From positions 62,001-126,000 of the forward strand of contig JAEPRB010000018.1 of the NCBI GenBank assembly GCA_016758965.1: a DNA stretch of 64,000 nucleotides. The letters are read 5' to 3'. The DNA comes from Circinella minor. Its lineage: Eukaryota > Mucoromycota > Mucoromycetes > Mucorales > Lichtheimiaceae. How positions within the stretch are numbered: the stretch's first letter is position 1; each line of letters opens with the position of its first letter. Of this stretch, positions 48,301-58,263 are shown piece by piece. The notes under the pieces were generated by a model. It saw only the letters and a list, made by a program, of their open reading frames with translations. It was not told the origin of the DNA and ran no database searches. The position numbers and the translations under genes are program-made.

Positions 48301-48939
48301 GATATAATTACAATTTTCTAATTTTAGTGAGAATTATCAGACATGCTATATTACTATATTTAACTGTGCAACATGTTCTTGAGTTCATATTTTACACTGA
48401 AAAAGAATGTCAAGACAAGCATTTTCTACTGCTGGGTAAGTACTTTTTTTTTATAGTATTACATAGTACCGTAGTAATGGCGCTTTATATTTACTTACTT
48501 TTGTTTTACCGTAATCTTTATATAGACTATTGTAATACTATTATTATTATTAGAGTCCTTATTCCAAGTCGTCTTGAAATAAATGAATACTCGAGTCTTC
48601 AATTCTTTTGTCAATGGTTTGGTTTCCATTTAATCGCTGTTCGCAAGTTCTAAACAAAAAGTGTCGGAGGAAGACTATTTATATTTGATTGTTGATTATG
48701 CTTATTATTATATACAAATAGATTTAAATTAATATTATTACAATCATACGTAACACTAAAATTTTAATTGAAGTGGATGTAGTTAATTTCAAGCAACACA
48801 AAATAAGCTAAGCAGCACCTATGTATAAATCAGTATATCTATAAGAAATATATATTCTGCGTGGTATTATATTAATTTGCGACGTACATACATCTCTTCA
48901 CCAATAAAAAAATCTACATAGGACGCGGATTCTCAACAG
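43092..48939. other. Long gene-poor region upstream of the WOPR gene
   Basis: Nearly 6 kb with no supported gene. The first kilobase is extremely A/T-rich with purine tracts (43200-43500) and a G-only run at about 43451. Further right are (GT)n at about 45293-45324 and many short chance frames. It may contain a long 5' UTR or distal control region for the WOPR gene, plus eroded mobile DNA. Confidence 0.45.
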
Positions 48940-49700
48940 ATCCCTGCCAAACTGATTACTTTTTCAGAAAATCAACATGGTTAGCTGACAAATATCGGTT
49001 GTCTGCTAAACTGATCACTGTATCCCACCTCTGATCGGTAAATAGTCAATACAATATTTCTTATTTATGTATGACATGTTTTGTGTTCCATCAAAAGTCT
49101 ATAATAAGTCATTGTTTGAATTTAAAGTACACTCAACATTTAAATTCAATATCGTGTTAAGAGCATTGAAAGGCTTTGTAATTGTATTTTTCTTTAAGAG
49201 TTCTACAGCTCATAATATCAGTATGATAGAATCAGTTGATAATAGCATTCCTGCTCACTTTTTCCTATGCTATATTCAACTGGTCCAAGGTTTGTTTAAT
49301 AGTAATGTCAAAGGTCGTTCAACTTTAGAAAAAGTATAATTTTTCTGGCTCTCTTGAAATTAATACCATGGCTTGTCATAGCTTTCATTCCGAAGAATAT
49401 CGTTAACCGTAGCTTGTCCTGGAATGTGCTATAGAATTAAGCATTTCTTTGAATCATTCAGCAATCTTGCATTGGGAATTTTTGAATTTTTTTTTTGCTT
49501 ATATTTATATAAATTAAAAGTTCTGGTAATGCAAAAAAAAAAAAGAATTTACATGATATAGTATAATTTTATTAATAAATATATGCTAAGCATATTCTAG
49601 TACTTTTCTTACGTAAATTATCAGGGGTTGTCTCAATATTTAAACAGATCATTCGTTAAACCGATCACTTTGAAGTAAAACCAATATCATGGGGGGTACT
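48940..49700. repeat. Possible mobile-element remains with direct repeats
   Basis: Related words recur in the same orientation: CCAAACTGATTACTT (about 48948), GCTAAACTGATCACTG (about 49004) and GTTAAACCGATCACTT (about 49655), the last following CAGGGGTTGTCTCAATATT at 49622. Between them the minus strand has broken coding-like pieces such as ATVNDILRNESYDKPWY. This hints at eroded cut-and-paste element ends, but no intact termini or target duplication are seen. Confidence 0.3.
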
Positions 49701-50411
49701 ATTACTATTCGCACGAAAGATAATAACATCTTGCTATAGGTTGATGTAACGGTATATTATGATCCCTGTTATATATTTTGTTTATTTAAATTGGAAGTAT
49801 AGTAATATTATAATGACCTAGTGATACGTTTCAATGCTTTTATTTATTCTACGTACGTATAACGTCAATTTTCTAGGAAATTGAACACTTCCAACTGCAC
49901 GTAACTATACCAGGCAGGAGCCTTTTTTTTTTTCAAAAAAAAATCGGTTTTTATTTTATATAATTTGGTTAAATAATGTATTTTACAAGTAGCATTTCTG
50001 TCTATTAATAGTGTTTATCAGATGGATGATCGATAAGTAACTGTGTCCCATCACTTCATTACCATTATTCTGTTACTAGTATTGTACTCAGAAGCTAGAA
50101 TATTATATTGTTAATAATAATAGAAGTAGTTCCCCAATTCAAGAACAGTTTTATCTCAGAGGGGAAAAAAATACCACCTAATTGAGAAATTCTGCACTAA
50201 AAGTTGATTAAAACGTGTTTTTTTTTCGATAAACTACCATGTGCACCGAAATTTATTTTTCCCACTACTAATAAAGGATCAAAAGAGGTTGTTGCTATTA
50301 TTATGCTTTCTAGTATATATCCCCAATACATAATATTTGGAACCGTCCACTCGGGTTTTTTATGTATTTCATTTCAACAATTGTTTTGTTACTCCCTCTT
50401 TTTGTTTCTGG
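49701..50411. other. Intergenic, nothing recognisable
   Basis: About 700 bp of AT-rich sequence before the lipase pseudogene. It may include an eroded signal- and propeptide region of that gene, which I cannot delimit. Confidence 0.35.
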
Positions 50412-51235
50412 ATTCCTAGTAGACATGGTGGTTTATTGAAACGACAATATTATGATACTCGTACGGCCACTACCAATGAAGTTGAAGAATTTACCTTCTA
50501 TACTTCATTGTCGACCGATGCTTACTGTAAAACAGTTATCCCGGGAGGTAGATTTACATATGCTCTACCTGTGATAAAGCTAAAGGCTTGGAAATAGTAA
50601 AAACTTTTACTATCAGTGCTTATGATGCGAATCTCTTTGTTGCTAGAGAAGATTCGGAACAAACCATTTATGCTTCTTTTCGAGATAATATTAATATATA
50701 CATATACATTTAGATATATTTTAAAAACAAGCAATGTAAATGATTTTAGTAATTCATTTATAATTATACTTATCAGGTTCTTTCTCTGCTCAAAACTGGT
50801 TTGGTGATTTTTTCGGTACACCTATTAGTCATGGTAATGGAGTTACTGATGCCACTGTACATATGGGTTTCCAGCAATCGTATAAAGCTGTTCAAAAGAA
50901 TTTGACTCAAGTTGTGCAGCAAGAAGTTAAATATCATCTTAATTATACTGTAGCAATTACTGGGTAAAATAATCTCTGCTTTATAATGATATCTTAATAC
51001 ATCATAATAGAAGAAGAGAAGATTAATCTAACTTTTTCATGATTTATTTTATTTTTCTTGGGTCCATTAGTCACTATCTTGGAGGAGCAACTACGGTTCT
51101 TTGTGGGTTGGACTTGCAGCAACAAGGTGTCAAGAATATTAAATTGTTCACGCAAGTTTATACAACAAAACAGTATTATATATTATTATTAGGCTCTATA
51201 ATGATTTTCTTATTGTTTAGCCTACCGCAATTCTT

Positions 51236-51271
<36 letters not shown>

Positions 51272-51521
51272 AATGGGCCAACCTCTTGTTGGTAACAAGA
51301 GGTTTGCTGAGTATGTTGTTGACAGCGGAATTCCTTATAAATGTGTTGTGCATGCTAACAACCGTAAGTTTGAATTTTTCTTTTATCTGTCAACACATTT
51401 TATTCTTGTACGCTACTTATTTTACTGTGATTACCATAGTAATGTATTTTTGTTCATTAATGAATAATACAGAATATCAGCGGATGATAATTGTAGTGTG
51501 ATGAATAAAGCTGTATTTTAG
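50412..51521 (+). pseudogene. Dead secreted lipase (Rhizomucor miehei type)
   Basis: Class 3 triacylglycerol lipase gene in decay. Recognisable parts, in order: propeptide end GLLKRQYYDTRTAT, FTFYTSLSTDAYCKTVIPGG, then CSTCDKAKGLEIVKTFTISA in another frame, DSEQTIYASFR, NWFGDFFGTPIS, VHMGFQQSYKAVQ, GHYLGGATTVLCGLDLQQQG, GQPLVGNKRFAEYV and DSGIPYKCVVHAN. A last piece, ADDNCSVMNKAVF, ends at 51521. Lesions: a frame change after PGGRFTY; a lost donor where FRG should splice (AT in place of GT at about 50683); the nucleophile motif reads GHYLG where functional enzymes have GHSLG; the intron before GQPLVG ends in 34 T with no adjacent AG; and the segment with the catalytic Asp and the LHAG/His region is missing. 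The enzyme cannot be active. Confidence 0.88.
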
Positions 51522-51687
51522 TATGTTTATATAGCCAACGTAGTATGTATATAGATAGAAGAAATTAATAATAATACAAATATACTATACTATATATTAT
51601 ATATTATGCAAAAGAAATAGATGATATATGCAAATGTATGTGAAAAGAATAAAAGTAAAAAGGAAATATAATAGTAGTATGTATTAT

Positions 51688-52876
51688 CTAAGCGCTTGAT
51701 AAACGAGTTTTTAGATTTTCACTCCATTCAATATAATCTCTATAACGTTTTGAATCTTGATAATCTTGACGATTGACCAATGATACAATACCAGAAACAG
51801 GTGCTACCTTGTTTTCATTTCGTTCTAGTGGTGGTAATGTGGATTTGTTGGTCTTTTTATTATTACTGCTACTACTGGTTGCTGCTGTGCTAGCTCGTTT
51901 TTTTGTTGGTGGTTCATCTGTAATTTCTTTTGAATTAGAGGAAGCTGCTGAAGTTGTTCGTCGGGTTCGTTTTACAGGTGGTACTGCCGTTGATGCTTTT
52001 TTCGTATTTTCTTTTTTAGGTTGTTCCTTTTCTTGTTCTTCTTCTTTATCTCCTTCTCTTCGGCGTCTAGGTCGTGATGAAATCGTAGATCCTTTTTTCA
52101 ACCCACTGAGCTCTTCAGCAGAAACATCTGAGATCACTTTAATATATCTGCTGAATTCAGTTGAATTGGATGCACATAACTCTTGTAGTTTGTTCTTTGC
52201 TATCCGTTCCTATATAAAAATTACCCCAATTTTGTATAAGTTTCTCTTTCTTTTTCTTCACTCCCCTTTTTATTTAAACAATCAGACTTACACCAAATGC
52301 TTTTGCACATGTATAAAAAACAGCACCTTTCCATGAAGGTTGATCCAGTTCTCGTTTTGCTGTTGTTTGTTGAGCTGCACTCATTTGTGAAATATATTTC
52401 GTTGAAAAAGAGTCCCATAACTTTTGTACATGAGATATCATTGTTGTACATCCAAAAGTAACACCTAAACTTTCAAAGGTAACTGTAGGTTGAAGTTGAA
52501 GTGCTTTTCGAACAATACTAACTGTATTCTCGTATGCTCGTTTGGTACATCCTGCTAATTGTGCTGCTAAACTATTGTCCCAATCGGTTCGTGATAAACT
52601 ACAATAGTACACATTCATTAAGTATGATTTTTTATTATATATAATCAATTAATAAAAAAATAAAAAGTATTGGGCTGTAGATAACTAGTAAAGTTACCTT
52701 TCGGATGCCATGTGGATCGCAAGTACAGTCTTACAGTTGGGACCTGCATTGAAAACTTTTGGTGGTACATTACTTTCTAATTGTCGTTGAAATTTTTCAG
52801 CTCGTTGTTGAAGTTTATTATCGTCTTTAAGGTGAAGTCGATCGAGACAATGAATGAGTGGATTCTCACTAGACAT
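51688..52876 (-). CDS. ORC6: Origin recognition complex subunit 6
   Basis: Subunit of the complex that marks replication origins and loads MCM helicase. Three exons on the minus strand: 52698-52876, 52292-52598 and 51688-52209, in frame, 335 aa. The N-terminal cyclin-box-like fold starts NPLIHCLDRLHLKDDNKLQQ. The conserved middle domain (the TFIIB-like fold of Orc6) reads AAQLAGCTKRAYENTVSIVR, then FESLGVTFGCTTMISHVQKL, then SWKGAVFYTCAKAFG. A basic disordered linker follows, with a KRTRRTTS stretch and many Lys, Ser and Thr residues, and possible CDK-type sites. The C-terminus, SKRYRDYIEWSENLKTRL, is a short helix of the type used to bind other ORC subunits. Human ORC6 is 252 aa; the extra length is the linker. 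Confidence 0.88.
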
Positions 52877-53272
52877 ATTTTTTGATAAAAGAAAAAGAAA
52901 GGTATAAAAAAATGACAAGAACTTTGGAACATTATGTGGTCAGATTTGAGTACCCTCAATTCCAAATTCAACTTAAATTTATTATTGAAAGCAGCCGTTA
53001 GAAAATCTTAATAAGATATTATACAATAATACATTACTGACAGTAGCACTTGTTTTTACAAATTTGATTGATTTGATTGATTAAATGGTTATAATGATTA
53101 AAAAAAATAAAAACTGTACAAAACAAAAGAGATAATGAAAGAAACATCTATACATTTTTTTCGTCAAAGAAAAGGATTATTTATAAGTTGGAGTGGGGAA
53201 GAGGTGAGGGAGGGAGAGGATGAAATTAATAACTATATAAAAAAAATAGATGATTTACAAAATACAGAGCTT
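52877..53272. other. Spacer between ORC6 and GlyRS genes
   Basis: The 396-bp region between the ORC6 start and the GlyRS stop, both on the minus strand. It holds the ORC6 promoter and a purine-rich 3' flank at about 53195-53222. No gene is seen. Confidence 0.45.
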
Positions 53273-54991
53273 TTATAATTCCTCATCATCCATTAATTTA
53301 TCACCAATAAATCGTTGTATATCACGCCAATGCATTCGCTGTTGGTTACCCGTATCACGATCACGAATAGTCACCGTTTCATCCTCTAAGCTTTGGTAAT
53401 CTACAGTAACACACCAAGGAGTACCAATTTCATCATGACGATAGTATCGTTTACCAATCTTGAGCTTTTGTGCTTCTACCATGGTGAACCAACCACGTCG
53501 TCGTAATGATTTAGCAATCGATTCAGCCAATGGCATGAATTCCGGTTTACCCGTGAGTGGCATCACAGCACATTTTACAGGTGCTAAACGTGGATGAAGT
53601 CGTAAGATACTTCGCGGTGGCTTGTTATTTCCTTCAGAGACTTGATGAAATGCATCACATAAATAGGCTAACATAGTACGATTCAATCCACACGAACTTT
53701 CAATGACATGAGGTACATAACGAGCGGGTTTCTCGGTTGGTATCAAACATTCATCAACTTCCATTACTGAAGGTGATACACGTACTTCATCTTCCACTAC
53801 TTCAAATGCTGCATTACTATTCTTAATATGTTGTGTTAAATCATAATTACCACGATGAGCTACACCTTCGACTTCTCCCCATCCCCATGGATATTTGTAT
53901 TCAACATCTGTACAAGAAGAAGCATAGTGAGCCATTTCATTCTTTTCATGATCGCGTTGACGGAAATTCTCTTTATGACATGCATGCTCTAACCACCATT
54001 TGAATCGAAGTTCACGCCAGTATTTAAACCAATGTGATGATTCCCAAGGTGGAATAAAATATTCCAACTCTAATTGTTCGAATTCAGGTGTTCGAAAAAT
54101 ACCATGTTCTAATCGGATTTCATTACGGAATGATTTACCCACTTGAGCAATACCAAAAGGAGGTCGTTTGTTCATTGTTCGTGTTACTTGTTCAAAATTA
54201 ATAAATACACCTTGAGCTGTTTCGGGCCGTAAGTAAACGGTAGATGGTTTAAGAACTTGATCTACAGCTTCACGAATAGCACCTTGACTTTTGTTTTGTT
54301 GTTCCTGGGAAGTTGCTGTTTGAATAACACGATCGATTGGATCGATTGGATCAAGAAATGTTTTGAACATTAAATTAAATGGTCGGCTGGCTGTTAAGAA
54401 AGGTGAATTGCTGTTGGGTTCGACGTATCCATTATATTCCAAAGAAATAGATTGTTCTGGCATGGATGCTGATACAAAATCAATGCGTCCACCTTCTCCT
54501 TTTGCATCGGGTTTTACAAAAGAGTTGACGTGTAACATAATACGTTTACCTTCTAATGTTGTTTGAATACCAGGTGCGATTTGTTCTTGAATTAATTGCT
54601 GCCATGCTTTTGCTGTTGCTTTATCTGGTGCTTCGACAGGTATACGACCACCGGGTGTATCTTTGGATGATATAAACTCGAGTGTGGGTGCCTTGTCAGG
54701 TCGAAATCGTTCTTTGGTTAAAACACAGTCTACCAATAAGTCAGTAAACTCGTCCACATGTCCAGAAGCCTTTAATACAGGATGTGGTGTTAAAATACTC
54801 GTGTCAAGTCCAACCACGTCGTCTCGCCAATAAACATGGCGTTGCCACCATGAATTCAAAATGTTCTTTTTCAACTCGACACCTAACGGTCCATAATCAT
54901 AAGCACCACGTAAACCACCATAAATTTCGGCCGATTGATATAAAAACCCTCTTCGTTTACAAAGGTCAAGTAATGCGCGAAATGCTGCCAT
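53273..54991 (-). CDS. Glycyl-tRNA synthetase, bacterial alpha2 type
   Basis: Charges tRNA-Gly; class II synthetase. Single exon, 572 aa from the ATG at 54991. Motifs run IYGGLRGAYDYGPLGVELKK, GHVDEFTDLLVDC, YLRPETAQGVFINF, FGIAQVGKSFRNEI (motif 2), EGVAHRGNYDLTQH, PHVIESSCGLNRTMLAYLCD (motif 3) and the anticodon-binding domain LHPRLAPVKCAVMPL with RYYRHDEIGTPWCVTVDYQS and TVTIRDRDT. The wording 'GLRGAYDYGPLG', 'IGTPWCVTVD' and 'TVTIRDRDT' is that of bacterial alpha2 enzymes; eukaryotic GlyRS has 'GVSGLYDFGPVG' and 'IGVAFGVTID'. No WHEP domain is present. Being intronless among intron-rich neighbours also fits transfer from bacteria. An in-frame extension of up to 27 codons lies upstream and contains near-cognate starts such as TTG at 55048. 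It is divergently paired with SOM1. Confidence 0.93.
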   Translation of the reverse strand: MAAFRALLDLCKRRGFLYQSAEIYGGLRGAYDYGPLGVELKKNILNSWWQRHVYWRDDVVGLDTSILTPHPVLKASGHVDEFTDLLVDCVLTKERFRPDKAPTLEFISSKDTPGGRIPVEAPDKATAKAWQQLIQEQIAPGIQTTLEGKRIMLHVNSFVKPDAKGEGGRIDFVSASMPEQSISLEYNGYVEPNSNSPFLTASRPFNLMFKTFLDPIDPIDRVIQTATSQEQQNKSQGAIREAVDQVLKPSTVYLRPETAQGVFINFEQVTRTMNKRPPFGIAQVGKSFRNEIRLEHGIFRTPEFEQLELEYFIPPWESSHWFKYWRELRFKWWLEHACHKENFRQRDHEKNEMAHYASSCTDVEYKYPWGWGEVEGVAHRGNYDLTQHIKNSNAAFEVVEDEVRVSPSVMEVDECLIPTEKPARYVPHVIESSCGLNRTMLAYLCDAFHQVSEGNNKPPRSILRLHPRLAPVKCAVMPLTGKPEFMPLAESIAKSLRRRGWFTMVEAQKLKIGKRYYRHDEIGTPWCVTVDYQSLEDETVTIRDRDTGNQQRMHWRDIQRFIGDKLMDDEEL

Positions 54992-55193
54992 TATTTGGTA
55001 TATGAGGTAACTTTTTTTATATAAATTTTGGCAGGGGCAAAAAATCAAAAAGCTTTGGATACCTATTTTTTTTTACATCCCAGAACAGAATTATCTCAAC
55101 AAGTCACGAAAATCGTATGATCACTAGCTGCTTTGACAACGTTTTATATCTTTTCTCAAAAAGAAAAAGAAGTTAATACACCATTATCACAAG
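54992..55193. promoter_or_regulatory. Shared promoter of divergent GlyRS and SOM1 genes
   Basis: Only 202 bp separate the two start codons, so both promoters overlap here. The half next to GlyRS may also be translated as a short extension from a non-AUG codon. No specific factor site is recognised. Confidence 0.5.
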
Positions 55194-55751
55194 ATGAGTT
55201 CTATGGAAAAACAAAATAATACAAAAAATTCCGAATCAGTATCTTTAAAAAAGAATGATTGTCAACTTTATGAACTTGTTCAATACCAATGTGAAGTTGG
55301 AAGTACACATATTGAATGTAATCCATTTGTAAGAGTATTTTTACGGTAAATGCATAAAAAACTATATAGGTGATCATGGAACAAAATAATTTTTATACTT
55401 GTTGTCATGGCAATTTTTTTTTATTTTATTTTTTGCTCGATCTACATGTACATAATACTTGGTTACTGATATATTAGCTTTATATATTTTATGGGAATAC
55501 AATAAAGATGTGCTGGTAGACCGACGACAGAGGTTACACCAGAATACGACCATAATGGTGATCCAGTGACAAAGTAAGGATAAAATTAAATAGAAATAAA
55601 AAGTGATTCATATAGGTGAAATAATTAGGTATTGATATATTATGTATAAATGTATATATATATATACCCATGTAGTATATTACCTGATTTTGGAGCAGTA
55701 GAAACAAAAAAGACTCCTAAAGGAATTGTTATGATGGAAGAAGATAAATAA
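55194..55751 (+). CDS. SOM1: SOM1-like factor of mitochondrial inner membrane peptidase
   Basis: Som1 is a small partner of the IMP1/IMP2 protease in the mitochondrial intermembrane space, needed to process some exported proteins. Three exons: 55194-55345, 55508-55573 and 55676-55751, in frame, 97 aa. The conserved core reads NDCQLYELVQYQCEVGSTHI followed by ECNPFVRVFLRCAGR after splicing. Yeast Som1 has the same arrangement: a Cys before ELVQ.ECQ, a second Cys and 'CSPFKRLFEHC', giving a conserved set of four cysteines. The C-terminal part is short and ends VMMEEDK. A second ATG three codons in could also start the protein. It is transcribed away from the GlyRS gene. Confidence 0.8.
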
Positions 55752-56116
55752 CAATCACATACCATTCAATATCCTTACTCTTACTGCTATCAATTGTACA
55801 TATATACTCCTTACATTTTACTATATTTTCAACTTTTCTATTATTGTATACCACAAAAATACACACATTTTTTTTAGTCTTTTCATGCATCAATTATTTT
55901 ATCACCTTAGACTCAAATAACCCATTTTATCAGTTCATCCATCATCACTTGTTCTTGTTTCTTCTATTCTCTTTTTTTTTTCTTTTTGATTTTGCATGAT
56001 ATTGATAAATTGCTAGACGTAAATATAAAAAGACATTATTATTTTTGTGTTTTCAATCATTATTTTTCTCTTGTAATTTTTTTTTCTTTATTGCTGCATC
56101 TCTTTTCTTTTTAACT
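55752..56116. other. Spacer upstream of the cell-surface protein gene
   Basis: The 365-bp spacer on the same strand, ending in a long T/C-rich leader (about 55950-56110) typical of highly expressed fungal genes. No further gene is seen. Confidence 0.45.
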
Positions 56117-57181
56117 ATGCGTTTTTATAACATTACCATTGCTGTTTCTCTTTTGATAGCCTCCGCTACAACAACATTTGCCCAACAAGATAATGATAAA
56201 GAAGCTACATCATCGATCGTGGAAGAATCAACTGATAACACTAATAACGGCATACAACAACTACAAGAAGGAGGAATGGCTATTGCTCCTGATAACTATG
56301 GTTCTTCGCATTTGACTAATGATCTTGGACATAATGATATTCCATTAAATGGTCCCGAACGTTTGGTACCATTTTCTATTTCTAATTGGCTTCGTGGTTT
56401 TCAAACAAGTCATCCACTTACAGAAGGTGCTGTCGAACCGATGATTAATGAACAACAAAAAGAAATACCGACAGAACAACAAGAATTATCAGCTCCTGCC
56501 ATTAATCCTCCTGTTCCTCAATCTCAACAAACAGTTCAACAAGTAAAAGAACCAGTTCAGCCAGCACAACCCCTTCAACCAGAACAAGCAGTTCAACCAG
56601 AACAAGCAGTTCAACCAGAACAAGCAATTCAACCAGTGCAACCAGTTCAGCCAGTGCAACCGGTTCAGCCAGTTCAACCAGTGCAACCATCTCAACCAGA
56701 ACAGCCAGAACAAGTAATTCAGCCAGCTCAACCAGCTCAACCGGTTCAACCACCTCAGCCAGCTCAAGCTCCCGTTATAGAAGAACATCAGCAACAAGAA
56801 ACTGCTCCTGCTACTCCCCCAGCTACTAATGAACAGCAACCTCACGTTGAAAATCAACCTGCTATTGAACCACAACAACCACAACAACAAGCAGATAATA
56901 TTTCTCCCAATGTGAATAATCGTCAAATTGAAGTGACATCGACTTATACTTTACCTGGAACATCAACACCCTATGGACCTACTTCTACTCTTGCTCAACC
57001 CACTAATACAAGTCCCATTCCTACAACACGTGCTACTATGACAAGCCCATCGGTTTCTACTGTTACTCATACTACAACAGAAACTCCACTATCTCATCCA
57101 AATGTTGCTAATACTCTTCTCTTTTCTAATAATTTCATTTGTATTACAATCATGTTTCTTGTTGCAACCTTTATCTTTTAA
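56117..57181 (+). CDS. Pro/Gln-repeat cell-surface protein, likely GPI-anchored
   Basis: Single exon, 354 aa from the ATG at 56117 (an in-frame TTG further up would spoil the signal peptide). The start RFYNITIAVSLLIASATTTF is a classic signal peptide, cleaved near AFAQ. The mature protein is Glu/Gln/Asn-rich, then has a repeat region from about residue 150 to 220: PEQAVQ units, then tandem PVQ triplets with close variants such as PEQ, PAQ and PSQ. A Thr/Ser/Pro-rich stretch follows (likely O-mannosylated). The C-terminus is a hydrophobic segment, FICITIMFLVATFIF, with no charged tail, as in GPI-attachment signals. It resembles wall proteins or adhesins in layout, but no binding domain is seen. 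Repeat number probably varies between strains. Confidence 0.8.
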   Translation: MRFYNITIAVSLLIASATTTFAQQDNDKEATSSIVEESTDNTNNGIQQLQEGGMAIAPDNYGSSHLTNDLGHNDIPLNGPERLVPFSISNWLRGFQTSHPLTEGAVEPMINEQQKEIPTEQQELSAPAINPPVPQSQQTVQQVKEPVQPAQPLQPEQAVQPEQAVQPEQAIQPVQPVQPVQPVQPVQPVQPSQPEQPEQVIQPAQPAQPVQPPQPAQAPVIEEHQQQETAPATPPATNEQQPHVENQPAIEPQQPQQQADNISPNVNNRQIEVTSTYTLPGTSTPYGPTSTLAQPTNTSPIPTTRATMTSPSVSTVTHTTTETPLSHPNVANTLLFSNNFICITIMFLVATFIF

Positions 57182-57614
57182 AAAAACAAACAATGGAAAA
57201 CAATATATTTTCTTTAATAGCAAAATAGTAATGAATAAAAATAAAATTTAGTAATTCTTTTTAATTAGTTTATAATACAAATTTATTCTTTCCTCTTCTT
57301 TCTTTCTTTTTTTCTTTTACTTTATATATATATATATAAATGTTGTTACAATGTGTATGTCGGTAAGAAGCAAAATAGAAAAAAAAAAAAAAGAAAAAAG
57401 TATAATGAGAAAGAAAGGAGGAGGAGGGTGGTAGTTGTTGAAGTTTATGATGATCAAAAAAAAAAAAATAAGGCGGGTTTGTCGTTTTTAATAAAAGGTG
57501 TAAGGGAGGGAGGGTGGGAAAAGAACTGACGAAATATTTATATTTATATGTACGGTTTGTTTCTATAATATTATTGTTGTTATATATTTGGTATGCTTGT
57601 ATAATATATGAATT
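57182..57614. other. Convergent 3' spacer
   Basis: The 433 bp between the 3' ends of the cell-surface protein gene and ISA1, with A-runs and purine tracts (57368-57430, 57506-57522). No gene is seen. Confidence 0.45.
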
Positions 57615-58263
57615 TTAAACTGCAAAGGATTCACCACATCCACAAACACCTTTAGCATTTGGATTATGAAAAACGAATTGAGAAGAAAGTTTATCTTCAA
57701 CATAATCCATTTCAGATCCAAGCACAGTAATAAGGGCTTTTGAATCGACAAGCACAGTAACACCTATATATATATATATATAAAATAGAGGTTAAATAAT
57801 GTTGTTGGATTGAATTGTGCCCGTGTATGGTTTTTTTTTTCGGGTGAAATAGGATCGTAAGGTATTATTTTTATTTTTATTTTCGTTCGATCGATATAAT
57901 AGATATTTATTATTACCGTCTTGTTGAACAATTTCGTCAAATTTTCCTTTGGAATCGGTAAACTCAAGAATATAAGAATTACCAGAACAACCTTTTTGTC
58001 TTACACCTACTCGTAAAAATTGAGGTGAAGTTCCATCGTTTAATCGTTTCAATCGTGTCACTGCTCTCGGTGTCTATTTTATATTATTATTATTATTATT
58101 AATTGTTATGCTTATGAATCAAGAGAAAAGACAAAAAAAACAAAAGCATAAATATTCTTACCAAAGTCAATGCTGCTTTTCGAAGACGTAAACGTGAAGC
58201 TCCATTAGAAGCTTGTTTTGCTGAATTAGCTGCTGCTTGTTTTACTACGGCACCAATCGCCAT
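57615..58263 (-). CDS. ISA1: Mitochondrial Fe-S assembly protein Isa1 (A-type)
   Basis: A-type scaffold/carrier that, with Isa2 and Iba57, makes 4Fe-4S clusters for lipoate synthase, aconitase and others. Three exons on the minus strand: 58162-58263, 57917-58073 and 57615-57763, in frame, 135 aa. The N-terminus (AIGAVVKQAAANSAKQ, then SRLRLRKAALTL) is basic and free of acidic residues, as in a mitochondrial presequence. The core begins TPRAVTRLKRLNDG and shows the three family cysteines: one in RQKGCSGNSY and two in the C-terminal GVCGCGESF. The segment DSKALITVLGSEMDYVEDKL is the usual hinge before that motif. Length and motifs match Isa1 rather than Isa2. Confidence 0.95.

Noticed and set aside
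52221..52451. Minus-strand frame overlapping ORC6
   Set aside because: Shadow of ORC6 exon 2 and its following intron.
56045..56116. Upstream TTG start for the cell-surface protein
   Set aside because: It would put a second hydrophobic stretch before a perfect signal peptide that starts at the ATG at 56117.
56489..56926. Minus-strand frame rich in Leu and Trp
   Set aside because: It is the antisense of the Pro/Gln repeats of the cell-surface protein gene and has no independent support.
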